Shown here one piece after another: positions 61,392 to 64,000 of a stretch of 64,000 nt of DNA. Each line of letters starts with the position of its first letter. The first letter of the stretch is position 1. The stretch comes from Mrakia gelida (taxonomy: Eukaryota; Basidiomycota; Tremellomycetes; Cystofilobasidiales; Mrakiaceae): contig BRON01000008.1 of the NCBI GenBank assembly GCA_024345305.1, positions 868,001-932,000 on the forward strand. The letters run 5' to 3'. Below the pieces are notes generated by a model. That model was not told the DNA's origin, did no database searches, and saw nothing but the letters and a program-made list of their open reading frames with translations. Position numbers and translations under genes: made by a program.

Positions 61392-64000
61392 ATGGGTCTG
61401 CTCGTCGTAGGAACGCCCCTGGATTGGGAGGATTCCAAGGAGTATATCGAGCACGTCAAGTACGAGGGGATATCTCAGTTCATCGCCCTCTACGACAGGC
61501 TCAAGGGGAAGCCCGAGGAGCCGCTGCTTTGGGGAGACGAGGTCAGTTCACTCTTGCATCTTTCACGAGCTTGTCTTTTCAGGGAGAGGCGACGCGTAGA
61601 GGCACTGTCGAGTTTGGGGCAAGGAGATGATGAGCTTGGAGGGTCGAAGAGGGTTGAAGTTTTGATCTTGATTCCGAATTCGGGGAGGGAAGGAGCTCAA
61701 GGAGGAAGGGGCTGGGAGAAGGCCGACGGTCTGGTCGATACCGCCTGAAGGACTTCCCTTCCACTCGAGCCACCCTCCTCAGACGCTCAGAAGACCATCT
61801 TTAACCCTTCTACCACATCTCTGCATCGTTCAAGCTCATGGTTCTCGCTAGTTCATCGAAGCTGACTCAAGCGCCTCTTTTGAACCTCCACTTTCTTTCC
61901 TCCTCCCTTCCTTCCTCTACAGATCGAGTACATCATCGTAGCCTTCGACGATGCGACCAAGAACGCCTACCTCGCCCTCTCGCAGACTGAGATCCTCGAG
62001 AAGCTCGCTGGAGTCGTGATGGACATGGAGTGCGGGAAGGAGTGAGTCGACGTTCACCTCAGCTGCTCTTCTTGCTTCTTCGAGCTGAGCTCACCTTCGC
62101 CTCCCCACTCTTGTTTTGAATCTTCCAGCGAGGTCCCTCCGACGTTCCACCCCGAGTTTGGACGCTACATGCTGGAGTCGACACCTGGAGCTCCCTACGA
62201 CGTGTCGATTGGGAGTTTGTTGAGCGTTGAGGCGAACATGAGACTTCGGTGAGCTCGCCTTCCTCCCTTCCCCTCGTATGCGTTCACTCGGCTTTTTGGA
62301 GACTCTGAGGATGCTCTCGACCTCGAGATACGATTCTCAGTCAGCTAAGGTTCAGTTCTGACTCGTTTTGTCCTCTGATTTGCCCTCCTCAGTCGCAAGA
62401 TCGCTCGAGCTCACCTCGCCGACAACGAGATCCCAATGACCTTCACGTCCTGGCCTCGTCTTGGAGTCACGGAGGCTCCTTACACGGATCCTCACCTCTC
62501 TACCAAAGGAGACGCTATGAGGTCTCTGTTTGTCGGTGACAACCTCATCAACGAGCACGTCAGGTTCCCGTGAGTCGATGCCTTCCTGCCCTCCTTCGCG
62601 CGACGCGTCTTGCCCTCCGCCGCCTTCCCCGCCTCGACCCATCTTTCGATGTTCTGACACCCGCACCCGTTTCTCTCTCGATCAGAACCCTCGCTTCCAA
62701 CATCCGAACTCGTCGAGGCTCGAAAGTCGCCATCAACGTCCCCATCTTCCACGACACGAACACGCCTCGTCCCTTCATCGACCCTTCCATCCCTTACGAC
62801 CGAGACCTTTACCCCGGAGACCACGAAGCCAAGGATGGAGCAGCTCTCCCGGATCACATCTACATGGACGCGATGGCTTTCGGAATGGGTTGCTGCTGTC
62901 TGCAGATCACGTTCCAGGCGACGGATCTGAAGGAGGCGACGACGGTGTACGATGCTTTGGTGCCGGTTGCTCCGATTATGGTGAGTCTTCTGAACTGGCT
63001 CGAAGGAGACTGGAAGGGACGATGTGGTGTACGAGAGCCGCTTGAGTGATGTAGCTCAGCCTGGAGGCGAAGAAGGGGACTCGCTGACTCGCTTCGTCTC
63101 TTTTCGTCTCGCAGCTCGCGATGAGTGCAGCTTCTCCTGCTTACCGAGGTTTCCTCGCCGACGTCGACTGTCGATGGGACGTGATTGCTGGAGCTGTTGA
63201 TGATAGGACTCCTGGAGAGCGTGGTCTTGAGGTGAGCTCGCTTCTCTCCGCTCACCGAAGGAGACGCGTCGAAGCTGATCCCTTCACCCCGCCGCTTTTT
63301 CTCCTACGTCAGCCCCTGAAGGAGGGAGAGCGTCGGATACCGAAGTCGAGATACGATAGTGTGGACTCGTACATGTCCTCGGACGCGAAGAACCGACCGG
63401 AGTACAACGACAACGACGTGCCGGTGGACGAGGAGGTGAAGAAGAGGCTGTTGGATCACGGTTCGTCTTCGTTTCCTACTTCGAACACCTTCTTTATCTT
63501 CTCCTTCTGACCATCATCTTACTCCTCCCTTCAGGTCTCGACGAGCCTCTCGCTCACCACATCGCTCATCTCTACATTCGAGATCCTCTCGTCATCTTCA
63601 CCGAGACCTTGGAGCAGGACAACTCGCTGTCGACGGATCACTTCGAGGTCAGTACCGTCTTGCTCAGAACGAGGACCCCTCTTCGACCTATCTTATCTGA
63701 CCTTTCGCCTCACCTTCACACAGAACATCCAATCGACGAACTGGCAGACTCTTCGATTCAAGCCTCCTCCACCAAACTCACCCATCGGCTGGCGAGTCGA
63801 GTTCAGGAGCATGGAGGTTCAACCCACCGACTTCGAGAACGCCGCCTACTCGATCTTCATCGTTCTTCTCACGAGAGCTATCCTCAGTTTCGGTCTCAAC
63901 TTCTACATCCCAGTCTCGAAGGTTCGTTCACCTCGACGCGTCTCTCTCTCCTCCCCTTCTCGTTCGTCCAACTGACCTTTTTCTTCGCTCCCGTCTCTTT
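61392..64000 (+). CDS. GSH1: Glutamate-cysteine ligase, 3' end outside window
   Basis: Catalyses the first, rate-limiting step of glutathione synthesis (glutamate + cysteine + ATP), cytosolic. ATG 61392 gives [20 protein letters not shown]. Exon 1 is 61392-61541; exon 2 starts at 61923 and ends at 62041. Conserved GCLC segments follow: [182 protein letters not shown] and [20 protein letters not shown]. The protein is open at the window end after [11 protein letters not shown], roughly two thirds through the usual length. The MGCCCLQ and [10 protein letters not shown] blocks leave little doubt. Confidence 0.95.

Overview
This window is nuclear DNA from a fungus, most likely a basidiomycete of the red-yeast/smut-like lineage (Pucciniomycotina, probably Microbotryomycetes; the lineage is an inference). 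Coding sequence is GC-rich and C-ending. Genes are packed tightly on both strands and cut by many introns of about 50-130 nt that carry CTGAC branch points and mostly GTGAG donors. Some coding exons are only 6-21 nt. Gene models were built by hand from frames and splice signals, so gene ends are firmer than individual exon borders.

Layout. 1-3743 (minus): a Sel1-repeat Skt5/Chs4-like chitin synthase regulator, cut by the window edge, and the respiratory supercomplex factor Rcf2. 4483-25333: five genes (called A-E here) built from BRCT, Rap1-type Myb and GATA-like treble-clef zinc-finger modules. A, B, C and D are contiguous. E lies 9 kb further on, beyond a makorin-type RING/CCCH ubiquitin ligase with a long repeat tail, an SH3 protein and the GPI-transamidase subunit PIG-S. 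26183-49382: a CRIB-domain protein, a Na+/H+ antiporter, a DUF218 protein, a Zn2Cys6 transcription factor, the MYST acetyltransferase Esa1, Elongator subunit Elp6, a short-chain dehydrogenase, a Bax-inhibitor-family protein and ATP sulfurylase Met3.

50025-50431 is a small unrecognised gene. 50823-55660 is a complete Ty1/copia LTR retrotransposon with LTRs that look identical, a 5-bp target duplication and one uninterrupted gag-pol frame. 56047-59466 is a beta-tubulin gene with about 20 exons, and 61392 to the window end is glutamate-cysteine ligase.

Most genes are unrelated housekeeping functions. The genes that belong together are the BRCT/Myb/zinc-finger set: a local, partly decaying family that looks like a lineage-specific expansion around a Rap1-like (telomere or chromatin) architecture. 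Other points of note are a probable AT-AC intron and leucine at codon 198 in beta-tubulin, the makorin repeat tail, a strong excess of the palindrome GACGCGTC that is absent from the retrotransposon, and a recurrent GTTCGT splice donor.
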